NCBI GenBank assembly: GCA_964017235.1
Contig: OZ024929.1
Coordinates: forward strand, 65,319,603-65,383,602
Reading direction: 5' to 3'
Length of the DNA stretch: 64,000 bases
Source: Sabellastarte sp. h YS-2021
Lineage: Eukaryota; Annelida; Polychaeta; Sabellida; Sabellidae
The position numbers and the translations under genes are program-made. Shown piece after piece: positions 54,942 to 64,000 of the stretch (positions within the stretch are counted from its first letter, which is position 1; every line of letters begins with the position of its first letter). The notes under the pieces were generated by a model that had not been told where the DNA came from, did no database searches, and was given only the letters and a program-made list of their open reading frames with translations.

Positions 54942-56009
54942 TTAAGGGTATAGTAGCAGCCGCCTTGGGGGTACAGACTCACTACGCCAATGGTCATGTT
55001 GCTTAATATGGTCAAGTTTAACATCATGGTTGAATGCAAGGGAAGCACCACTGCACCTGAAGGCATGGAAAGTAAAATGTCTGGGGTTCAAGCCCAGGGA
55101 AACAATGACCATTCTAAGGAAAGACCTGGCTTTACTAGCAGTAAGTATAGCAACACCTGACTTAGTTTTAATAAGAAATAAAGGAGAGACTTTATCTCGT
55201 GCAATAGCTTTGATCATAACCTTAAGTGTTTTGACTGGGCATAATACTGAATTGAGTAATTGTGGAAGTTGAACTACATGCATAGCTCCAGCTTTTTGCA
55301 TAGTTTTGGAACATGTCATTACAATATGAGCCCCTGGGGCATCCCAAATTACATCTCCCAATACTGGGAACCTAGTTACGTCAAATTCAGCACTTGAATT
55401 GGGCACCAAAGATGCCAGCCTAAAGAAACCAAAAAAGGACACCAAAAATAATGCTCTATATACCTCAGCATTGGTAAATTTCATTACAGATGTAACTAAT
55501 CTTTGCAGTAACTCCACTGTAAAAATACCTTTAACTTTCACTTGTAATTTCGCATTAATTTGTACTGATTTTACAAACAGTTGTACTTTTTTCTCATTAA
55601 ATACACTAGTAGACCAACCAAACAATGAAAAATAATATTTTAATATTGATAAATGATTGCGTAATGACACAGCCTTAAGATTGTTCTGCACTAGAAATTC
55701 CAAATACACGACTACTATCTGTAGTGAACTGGCCACTGGAATGTTCATGTAAACAATGAAAGCAAGGGAGAGTCGAAATACGGCCAAGTAGGAGCATCTT
55801 GTCCGAGGGCGCAGAGCGGCCGCAATCCTCTTCTCTGCTGCACTGGCGAGGATGTCCAACTGAGGGTTATCTGGAATGACAGTAAGTATGGCAGTCATTA
55901 GTTCAATGACTACATGCCCCTTCGGGGCCATGGGTAGGCTCACTAAGGTCGTTAATAAGGGCACAAGATTAAATATTAAAGTCAGGGTATAACATGTCTG
56001 TGTTTGCAT
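54942..56009 (-). CDS. Tyrosine recombinase of the DIRS-like element
   Basis: It is a 355-codon open frame. The N-terminal half has the core-binding pattern of phage-integrase-like enzymes (RTRCSYLAVFRLSLAFIVYM, LRNHLSILKYYFSLFGWS). Catalytic landmarks are Arg in LVSFFGFFRLASLVPNSSAE, His and Arg in FTFHAFRCSGASLAFNH, and HDHW in KLDHIKQHDHWRSESV. The nucleophilic Tyr expected soon after is not in a normal context: the frame ends PPRRLLLYP and the sequence around 54960-54975 looks damaged, so the enzyme is probably inactive. It would circularise or integrate the element's DNA without an integrase. It overlaps the RNase H frame at its start. Confidence 0.8.
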   Translation of the reverse strand: MQTQTCYTLTLIFNLVPLLTTLVSLPMAPKGHVVIELMTAILTVIPDNPQLDILASAAEKRIAAALRPRTRCSYLAVFRLSLAFIVYMNIPVASSLQIVVVYLEFLVQNNLKAVSLRNHLSILKYYFSLFGWSTSVFNEKKVQLFVKSVQINAKLQVKVKGIFTVELLQRLVTSVMKFTNAEVYRALFLVSFFGFFRLASLVPNSSAEFDVTRFPVLGDVIWDAPGAHIVMTCSKTMQKAGAMHVVQLPQLLNSVLCPVKTLKVMIKAIARDKVSPLFLIKTKSGVAILTASKARSFLRMVIVSLGLNPRHFTFHAFRCSGASLAFNHDVKLDHIKQHDHWRSESVPPRRLLLYP

Positions 56010-56029
56010 TATACCAGTAACAAGATTGC

Positions 56030-56541
56030 AGATATTTATCTTCTACACAAGAAACATTTTCATATTTGTCCCATCTAGATAGAATATCAGCATACGTATT
56101 TTCTTGGCCTGCTATGTGCTTGACAACCAAATTAATATTATGAGTTGCAGTGAATTGTCATATATTTCTAACACAGGCCATTAACCAGACAACTTTAATT
56201 TTGCAAGACGTAAATGCGTGTACAACAGCTATGTTGTCGCACCATATAATTAATTTACTATTTTTCCAACAATGGGCCCACAGTTTAAACGCTATTAATA
56301 TATTAGCTGCCTCCAAGTGAACTATTGAGGCAATATCCAATATTGCCTGAGGAATAGTGGTAGAATAGACATTATTGTTAAATATACCTCCCACTCTAGT
56401 TAGTGAAGCATCAACATAAACCTCATGACATTTAGACTTTTTATTATGAATTTTAACCACACCATTGAACTTTTCCAAGAATTTATTGAACCATTCAATG
56501 TCTTTAAAGAAACCTGATGGCAAAGTTACCTTGCCTCTCAT
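56030..56541 (-). pseudogene. RNase H domain of the DIRS-like element
   Basis: It reads SKCHEVYVDASLTRVGGIFN (first Asp), then IASIVHLEAANILIAFKLWA (Glu) and SKLIIWCDNIAVVHAFTS (second Asp). After a stop near 56158 the continuing text is VKHIAGQENTYADILSRWDK, the last RNase H block (H..G..N..AD.LSR), followed by the overlap with the recombinase. One nonsense codon separates the parts. Confidence 0.8.
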
Positions 56542-56547
56542 AGGGGC

Positions 56548-57566
56548 TCATCTCAGCACCCCCAGTATACGATTGACATACATATGGGCCGGTTGTACAC
56601 ATCTATGTACATATAAAAGTTTGCCAGTTAGCTTCTGTAATTGATTTCTGGTGGCAGTTGTATGCTTTGCCCAATCACAACATACATGTAATTGTTTAAT
56701 CTCAAGCAATTTATCTTTTGGAATGGGCAAGAGGCCCGTACGGGCATTAATATTAATACCCAAGCAGGTAATTTCTTCTGCCGGTTCTTCAATTTTCTTG
56801 ACATTTAGGGGAAGTCCTAAAGTTTCCAATAAATTTCTCAATGACAAAAACTCAGACCTAGCTTTATGGGGGTGTCCCACCCCCAGAAAATCGTCCAAGT
56901 AGCTCATGACCCATATCTTATGTTGGCGTAATGCCCACGTAACGAGATCTGTACAAGACTAACAAGAAGCTGCACCCGTGGCAAATCCAAACGGTACACT
57001 TACGTCAACATACGTACGTTGCTTCCAACGTAATCCCAATACAGGGTAGTCATAGGGGTCAATCTTAAGATTGCGAAACGCCCGCTCTAAATCAATCTTA
57101 TAGAGAAGGGCAGTAGGACCAATTTCACTAAATTTTTGGACCAATAGATCAATTAATGGATACTTTAACTGAAACTGAACATTATCAAAGACTTATGGTA
57201 TAGTGCAACTATTAACACTCTGACCTATAGGCCAAGATAAATCTACTATAACTGACATTTCCATCAGGCTTATCGCGAGCCATTAGGGGTGAAAAATGCA
57301 TTTGATCAAAAGGATTTTCATCAAATGGACCTAAAATAGCATTTTTAGAAGTTTCTACCTTAAAATATTTATCCACACCTTTCTCTCAGCACATAGCCGA
57401 GAAATGGTTTGATACATTGTCATTATAACAAAATTTAGCATAATCTATGGCTAGTGGAAACCCAAACTGAATATATTCAGCTAGTATTTTATAATCATAA
57501 TTTTTCATTAGGTATCTCCAATTCTGTACCTTCAGATCTGAAACTAGTGGTATTCTGGCTCCGTTG
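56548..57566 (-). pseudogene. Reverse transcriptase of the DIRS-like element
   Basis: N-terminal block 57560-57150 in broken frames: ARIPLVSDLKVQNWRYLMKN, EYIQFGFPLAIDYAKFCYND and LGPFDENPFDQMHFSPLMAR. Then comes 57144-56959 with ALLYKIDLERAFRNLKIDPY (catalytic Asp in KIDLERAF) and TYVDVSVPFGFATGAASC. Then comes 56907-56548 with VMSYLDDFLGVGHPHKARSE-like text (YLDD motif) and CLGININARTGLLPIPKDKL. Breaks: a stop near 57390, shifts near 57190-57240, and one stop at about 56958. The blocks and their order are those of DIRS/Ngaro RTs. Confidence 0.85.
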
Positions 57567-60500
57567 TAATTAAGCGTCTCTTGAAAAGGGGACGCTTATT
57601 GGTTTCACCCCTGGTTTTCAGTCAGCCGCCGCCGCCGCATTATCGTCTCCCTTGAATATCTCCCTTGTTATTAGGCCTATCCAAATGATGTGGCAGTTGT
57701 CTTCTATAGGCCTGGGGAAATTTTTTGACAGGCATAAATTTGACCTTTGACCTTTATCAAGGTCACATTATCAAAAATTCAAAAAAAAATTTACTTCCTT
57801 TTTACTAGATTTCCTCAGAAAGTACCAGGTGTGGGTCAACCAAATTTTGTATACACATTCCTGACAGAAGAATCTAGGCGCCAGTCGATATTGGGAGCAA
57901 TCGGGCCATAATTGACCCAATGACAGTTGATTGATTATCTGTTCATAAAAAATTTGCTAAGATTAAGCCTTGAACTCGCTTATTATTGGTCCTAGAGGTT
58001 TGGGATGGTATACCAACATATAGGAAATCATGTGCTGGGAATGTTCTGGTGTGGTCAGATTTGACCTTGGGCCCCTCGTTCAAGGTCAAACGAGCATAGC
58101 CAAACCTAAAAGTGCTTATAACTTGCTTATTGTTGGTCCTAGAGGTTTGGGATGGTATACCAACATATAGGATATCAGGGGCTGGGAATCTTTTGGTGTG
58201 GTCGGATTTGACCTTGGGCCTCTCCTTCAAGGTCAAACGAGCATAGCCAAACCTAAAAGTGCTTATAACTCGCTTATTATTGGTCCTAGAGGTTTGGAAT
58301 GGTAAACCAACATGTAGGAAATCATAGGCTGGGAATCTTTTGGTGTGGTCAAATTTGACCTTGGGCCTCTTCTTCAAGGTCAAACGAGCATAGCCAAACA
58401 TAAAAGTGCTTATAACTCGCTTATTATTGGTCCTAGAGGTTTGAGATGGTAAACCAACATATAGGAAATCATGGGCTGGGAATCTTCTGGTGTGGTCGGA
58501 TTTGACCTTGGGCCCCTTGTTCAAGGTCAAACGAGGCTAGCCAAACATAAAAGTGCTTATAACTCGCTTATTATTGGTCCTAGAGGTTTGGGATGGTAAA
58601 CCAACATATAGGAAATCATGGGCTGGGAATATTCTGGTGTGGTCGGATTTGACCTTGGGCCCCTCGTTCAAGGTCAAATGAGGCTAGCCAAACTTAAAAG
58701 TCCTTATAACTCATTATTGGTCCTACAGTTTTGGGATGGTATACCAACATATAGGAAATCATGGGCTGGAAATCTTCTGGTGTGGTTGGATTTGACCTTG
58801 GGCCTCTCCTTCAAGGTCAAACGAGCATAGCCAAAATTAAAAGTGCTTATAACTCGCTTATTATTGGTCCTAGAGGTTCTGGATGGTAAACAAACATGTA
58901 GGAAATCATAGGCTGGGAATCTTCTGATGTGGTCGGATTTGACCTTGGGCCTCTCCTTCAAGGTCAAACGAGCATAGCCAAACTTAAAAGTGCTTATAAC
59001 TCGCTTATTATTGGTCCTAGAGGTTTGGGATGGTATACCAACATATAGGAAATCAAAGGCCGAGAATCTTCTGGTGTGGTCGGATTTGACCTTTGGCCTC
59101 TCCTTCATGGTCATCCTTCAAGGTCAAACGAGCATAGCCAAACATAAAAGTACTTATAACTCGGTTGTTATTGGTCCTGGAGGTTTCAGATGGTAAACCA
59201 ACATGTGGGAAATCATGGGCTGCGAATCTTCTGGTGTGGTCGGTTTTGGCCTTGGGCCTCTCCTTCAAGGTCAAACGAGCATAGCCAAACATAAAAGTGC
59301 TTATAACTCGGTTATTATTGGTCCTAGAGGTTTGGGATGGTAAACCAACGTGTAGGAAATCATGGGCTGGGAATCTTCTGGTGTGGTCGGATTTGACCTT
59401 GGGCCCCTTGTTCAAGGTCAAACGAGCATAGCCAAACATAAAAGTGCTTATAACTCGCTTATTATTCGTCCTAGAGGTTTGGGATGGTAAACCAACATAT
59501 AGGAAATCATGGGCTGGGAATATTCTGGTGTGGTCGGATTTGACCTTGGGCCCCTCGTTCAAGGTCAAACGAGGCTAGCCAAACTTAAAAGTGCTTATAA
59601 CTCACTTATTATTGGTCCTACAGTTTTGGGATAGTATACCAACATATAGGAAATTATAGCCTGGGAATCTTCTGGTGTGGTCGGATTTGACCTTGGGCCT
59701 CTCCTTCAAGGTCAAACGAGCATAGCCAAAATTAAAAGTGCTTATAACTTGCTTATTATTGGTCCTAGAGGTTCTGGATGGTAAATGAACATGTAGGAAA
59801 TCATAGGCTGGGAATCTTCTGGTGTGGTCTGATTTGACCTTGGGCCTCTCCTTCAATGTCATCCTTCAAGGTCAAACGAGCATAGCCAAACATAAAAGTG
59901 CTTATAACTCGGTTGTTATTGGTCCTGGAGGTTTCAGATGGTAAACCAACATGTGGGAAATCATGGGCTGCGAATCTTCTGGTGTGGTCGGTTTTGGCCT
60001 TGGGCCTCTCCTTCAAGGTCAAACGAGCATAGCCAAACATAAAAGTGCTTATAACTCGCTTATTATTGGTCCTAGAGGTTTGGGATGGTAAACCAACATA
60101 TAGGAAATCATGGGCTGGGAATCTTCTGGTGTGGTCGGATTTGACCTTTGGCCTCTCCTTCATGGTCATCCTTCAAGGTCAAACGAGCATAGCCAAACAT
60201 AAAAGTACTTATAACTCGGTTGTTATTGGTCCTGGAGGTTTCAGATGGTAAACCAACATGTGGGAAATCATGGGCTGCGAATCTTCTGGTGTGGTCGGTT
60301 TTGGCCTTGGGCCTCTCCTTCAAGATCAAACGAGCATAGCCAAACATAAAAGTGCTTATAACTCGGTTATTATTGGTCCTAGAGGTTTGGGATGGTAAAC
60401 CAACATGTAGGAAGTCATGGGCTGGGAATCTTCTGGTGTGGTCGGATTTGACCTTGGGCCCCTTGTTCAAGGTCAAACGAGCATAGCCAAACATAAAAGT

Positions 60501-63500
60501 GCTTATAACTCGCTTATTATTCGTCCTAGAGGTTTGGGATGGTAAACCAACATATAGGAAATCATGGGCTGGGAATATTCTGGTGTGGTCGGATTTGACC
60601 TTGGGCCCCTTGTTCAAGGTCAAACAAGGATAGCCAAACTTAAAAGTGCTTATAACTCGCTTATTATTGGTCCTACAGTTTTGGGATGGTATACCAACAT
60701 ATAGGAAATTATAGCCTGGGAATCTTCTGGTGTGGTCGGATTTGACCTTGGGCCTCTCCTTCAAGGTCAAACGAGCATAGCCAAAATTAAAAGTGCTTAT
60801 AACTTGCTTATTATTGGTCCTAGAGGTTCTGGATGGTAAACGAACATGTAGGAAATCATAGGCTGGGAATCTTCTGGTGTGGTCGGATTTGACCTTGGGC
60901 CTCTCCTTCAAGGTCAAACGAGCATAGCCAAACTTAAAAGTGCTTATAACTCGCTTATTATTGGTCCTAGAGGTTTGGGATGGTATACCAACATATAGGA
61001 AATCAAGGGCCGGGAATCTTCTGGTGTGGTCGGATTTGACCTTTGGCCTCTCCTTCAATGTCATCCTTCAAGGTCAAACGAGCATAGCCAAACATAAAAG
61101 TGCTTATAACTCGGTTGTTATTGGTCCTGGAGGTTTTAGATGGTAAACCAACATGTGGGAAATCATGGGCTGCGAATCTTCTGGTGTGGTCGGTTTTGGC
61201 CTTGGGCCTCTCCTTCAAGGTCAAATGAGCATAGCCAAACATAAAAGTGCTTATAAGTCGCTTATTATTGGTCCTAGAGGTTTGGGATGGTAAACCAACA
61301 TATAGGAAATCATGGGCTGGGAATATTCTGGTGTGGTCGGATTTGACCTTGGGCCCCTCGTTCAAGGTCAAACGAGGCTAGCCAAACTTAAAAGTGCTTA
61401 TAACTCACTTATTATTGGTCCTACAGTTTTGGGATGGTATACCAACATATAGGAAATCATGGGCTGGGAATCTTCTGGTGTGGTTGGATTTGACCTTGGG
61501 GCTTTCCTTCAAGGTCAAACGAGCATAGCCAAAATTAAAAGTGCTTATAACTCGCTTATTATTGGTCCTAGAGGTTTGGGATGGTAAACCAACATGTAGG
61601 AAATCATAGGCTGGGAATATTCTGGTGTGGTCGGATTTGACCTTGGGCCCCTCGTTCAAGGTCAAACGAGGCTAGCCAAACTTAAAAGTGCTTATAACTC
61701 ACTTATTATTGGTCCTACAGTTTTGGGATGGTATACCAACATATAGGAAATTATGGGCTGGGAATCTTCTGGTGTGGTCGGATTTGACCTTGGGCCTCTC
61801 CTTCAAGGTCAAACGAGCATAGCCAAAATTAAAAGTGCTTATAACTTGCTTATTATTGGTCCTAGAGGTTCTGGATGGTAGACGAACATATAGGAAATCA
61901 TAGGCTGGGAATCTTCAGGTGTGGTCGGATTTGACCTTGGGCCTCTCCTTCAAGGTCAAGCGAGCATAGCCAAACTTAAAAGTGCTTATAACTCGCTTAT
62001 TATTGGTCCTAGAGGTTTGGGATGGTATACCAACATATAGGAAATCAAGGGCCGGGAATCTTCTGGTGTGGTCGGATTTGACCTTTGGCCTCTCCTTCAA
62101 TGTCATCCTTCAAGGTCAAACGAGCATAGCCAAACATAAAAGTGCTTATAACTCGGTTGCTATTGGTCCTGGAGGTTTCAGATGGTAAACCAACATGTGG
62201 GAAATCATGGGCTGCTAATCTTCTGGTGTGGTCGGTTTTGGCCTTGGGCCTCTCCTTCAAGGTCAAACGAGCATAGCCAAACATAAAAGTGCTTATAACT
62301 CGCTTATTGTTGGTCCTAGAGGTTTGGGATGGTAAACCAACATATAGGAAATCATGGGCTGGGAATCTTCTGGTGTGGTCGGATTTGACCTTGGGCCCCT
62401 TGTTCAAGGTCAAACGAGGCCAGCCAAATATAAAAGTGCTTATAACTCGCTTATTATTGGTCCTAGAGGTTTGGGATGGTATACCAACATATAGGAAATC
62501 ATGGGCTGGGAATATTCTGGTGTGGTCGGATTTGACCTTGGGCCCCTCGTTCAAGGTCAAACGAGGCTAGCCAAACTTAAAAGTGCTTATAACTCACTTA
62601 TTATTGGTCCTACCGTTTTGGGATGGTATACCAACATATAGGAAATCATGGGCTGGAAATCTTCTGGTGTGGTTGGATTTGACCTTGGGCCTCTCCTTCA
62701 AGGTCAAACGAGCATAGCCAAAATTAAAAGTGCTTATAACTCGCTTATTATTGGTCCTAGAGGTTCTGGATGGTAAACCAACATGTAGGAAATCATAGGC
62801 TGGGAATCTTCTGGTGTGGTCGGATTTGACCTTGGGCCTCTCCTTCAAGGCCAAACGAGCATAGCCAAACTTAAAAGTGCTTATAACTCGCTTATTATTG
62901 GTCCTAGAGGTTTGGGATGGTATACCAACATATAGGAAATCAAAGGCTGAGAATTTTCTGGTGTGGTCGGATTTGACCTTTGGCCTCTCCTTCAAGGTCA
63001 AACGAGCATAGCCAAACATAAAAGTGCTTATAACTCGGTTGTTATTGGTCCTGGAGGTTTCAGATGGTAAACCAACATGTGGGAAATCATGGGCTGCGAA
63101 TCTTCTGGTGTGGTCGGATTTGGCCTTGGGCCTCTCCTTCAAGGTCAAACGAGCATAGCCAAACATAAAAGTGCTTATAACTCGCTTATTAATTTATTAT
63201 TCACCCTAGAGGTTTGGGATGGTAAACCAACATATAGGAAATCATGGGTTGGGAATATTCTGGTGTGGTCGGATTTGACCTTGGGCCTCTCCTTCAAGGT
63301 CAAACGAGCATAGCCAAAATTAAAAGTGCTTATAACTTGCTTATTATTGGTCCTAGAGGTTCTGGATGGTAGACGAACATATAGGAAATCATAGGCTGGG
63401 AATCTTCAGGTGTGGTCGGATTTGACCTTGGGCCTCTCCTTCAAGGTCAAGCGAGCATAGCCAAACTTAAAAGTGCTTATAACTCGCTTATTATTGGTCC

Positions 63501-64000
63501 TAGAGGTTTGGGATGGTATACCAACATATAGGAAATCAAGGGCCGGGAATCTTCTGGTGTGGTCGGATTTGACCTTTGGCCTCTCCTTCAATGTCATCCT
63601 TCAAGGTCAAACGAGCATAGCCAAACATAAAAGTGCTTATAACTCGGTTGCTATTGGTCCTGGAGGTTTCAGATGGTAAACCAACATGTGGGAAATCATG
63701 GGCTGCTAATCTTCTGGTGTGGTCGGTTTTGGCCTTGGGCCTCTCCTTCAAGGTCAAACGAGCATAGCCAAACATAAAAGTGCTTATAACTCGCTTATTG
63801 TTGGTCCTAGAGGTTTGGGATGGTAAACCAACATATAGGAAATCATGGGCTGGGAATCTTCTGGTGTGGTCGGATTTGACCTTGGGCCCCTTGTTCAAGG
63901 TCAAACGAGCATAGCCAAACATAAAAGTGCTTATAACTCGCTTATTATTCGTCCTAGAGGTTTGGGATGGTAAACCAACATATAGGAAATCATGGGCTGG
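57567..64000 (+). mobile_element. Satellite-core transposable element, copy 3 (right end beyond window)
   Basis: The left terminus is TAATTAAGCG at 57567, then the hairpin (AAGCGTCTC-TTGAAAA-GGGGACGCTT, one mismatch), a (CCG)n run and the same flank as copies 1 and 2 up to about 57960. It was inserted into the DIRS-like RT gene. The array continues to the end of the window. Confidence 0.8.
57960..64000. repeat. 147-bp satellite array 4 (about 41 units, continuing)
   Basis: Same unit. A variant with a 13-bp insertion (tggtcatccttca-like, in 'ccttca-tggtcatccttca-aggtcaaacg') recurs near 59105, 59855, 60160, 61060, 62100 and 63595. The landmark 'gataccaacatataggaaatca' context repeats at 58990, 60045, 60940, 61982 and 63473. 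Spacings of 1,055, 895 and 1,042 equal 7, 6 and 7 units plus two, one and one 13-bp insertions; 1,491 is 10 units plus 21 bases. The 61914 and 63405 regions look like copies at the 1,491-bp offset. Confidence 0.95.

Larger units (their letters stand above)
54942..57566 (-). mobile_element. DIRS-like retroelement, 5' end removed by insertion
   Basis: On the minus strand the order is reverse transcriptase, RNase H, tyrosine recombinase, which is the order of DIRS-group elements. The 5' side is cut at 57566/57567, where the satellite-core element begins. No gag and no terminal repeat of the DIRS type could be found; the rest may lie beyond array 4, outside the window. Confidence 0.85.

Overview
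This is a repeat-saturated animal nuclear DNA window. The GT-AG introns, LINE, DIRS-like, Ty3/Gypsy, MULE, Harbinger and Helitron relics, and the Helitron-like elements with a tandem-repeat core, point to an invertebrate. A mollusc, probably a bivalve, fits best, but this is inferred from repeat style and not from a diagnostic gene. Almost everything recognisable is mobile or satellite DNA. Only two host-type coding pieces can be defended: the last two exons of a von Willebrand factor C (VWC) domain gene (2987-3353) and an unidentified exon-like ORF (8756-9234).

Layout. 1-1490: element with a 147-bp satellite core (array 1). 1.9-2.9 kb: 3' end of a CR1/L2-like LINE. 2987-3353: VWC exons. 3458-5494: complete non-autonomous Helitron with array 2 inside. 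6.4-8.0 kb: Helitron 3' fragments and a ~130-bp tandem repeat. 8.8-9.2 kb: unknown ORF. 9.7-10.3 kb: a dispersed repeat, repeated at 50.2-50.8 kb. 10.3-14.8 kb: decayed Harbinger element with both genes (DDE transposase and MADF/BESS-type protein). 15-27.6 kb: one LINE broken up by at least four insertions, including a 4.9-kb MULE that itself carries a 2.7-kb MULE. 29.0-36.5 kb: element with array 3, organised as 1,763-bp higher-order repeats. 36.5-43.3 kb: mostly anonymous AT-rich DNA with a MITE, a Gypsy gag relic and small tandem repeats. 43.3-49.2 kb: LINE relics on the minus strand, a tyrosine-recombinase fragment, and an L1-type ORF1 whose C-terminus reads as a NADAR domain. 51.7-53.6 kb: MITE with a 585-bp tandem duplication and a tRNA-derived SINE. 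54.9-57.6 kb: DIRS-like element (RT, RNase H, tyrosine recombinase). 57.6-64 kb: third copy of the satellite-core element (array 4), running out of the window.

Two signals stand out. First, the 147-bp unit, roughly a hundred copies in four arrays, carries in almost every copy an inverted pair of AAGGTCA-type sites, each matching the extended half-site of NR5A/Ftz-F1-class nuclear receptors. The same unit sits inside two different transposon backbones. Second, at 48.0-49.2 kb an L1-like ORF1 runs directly into a NADAR (YbiA-like) domain, so a retrotransposon appears to have carried an ADP-ribose-related enzyme domain. The nested MULEs add a clean history: the inner copy has a 9-bp target duplication and an apparently intact two-exon FLYWCH-MULE transposase.
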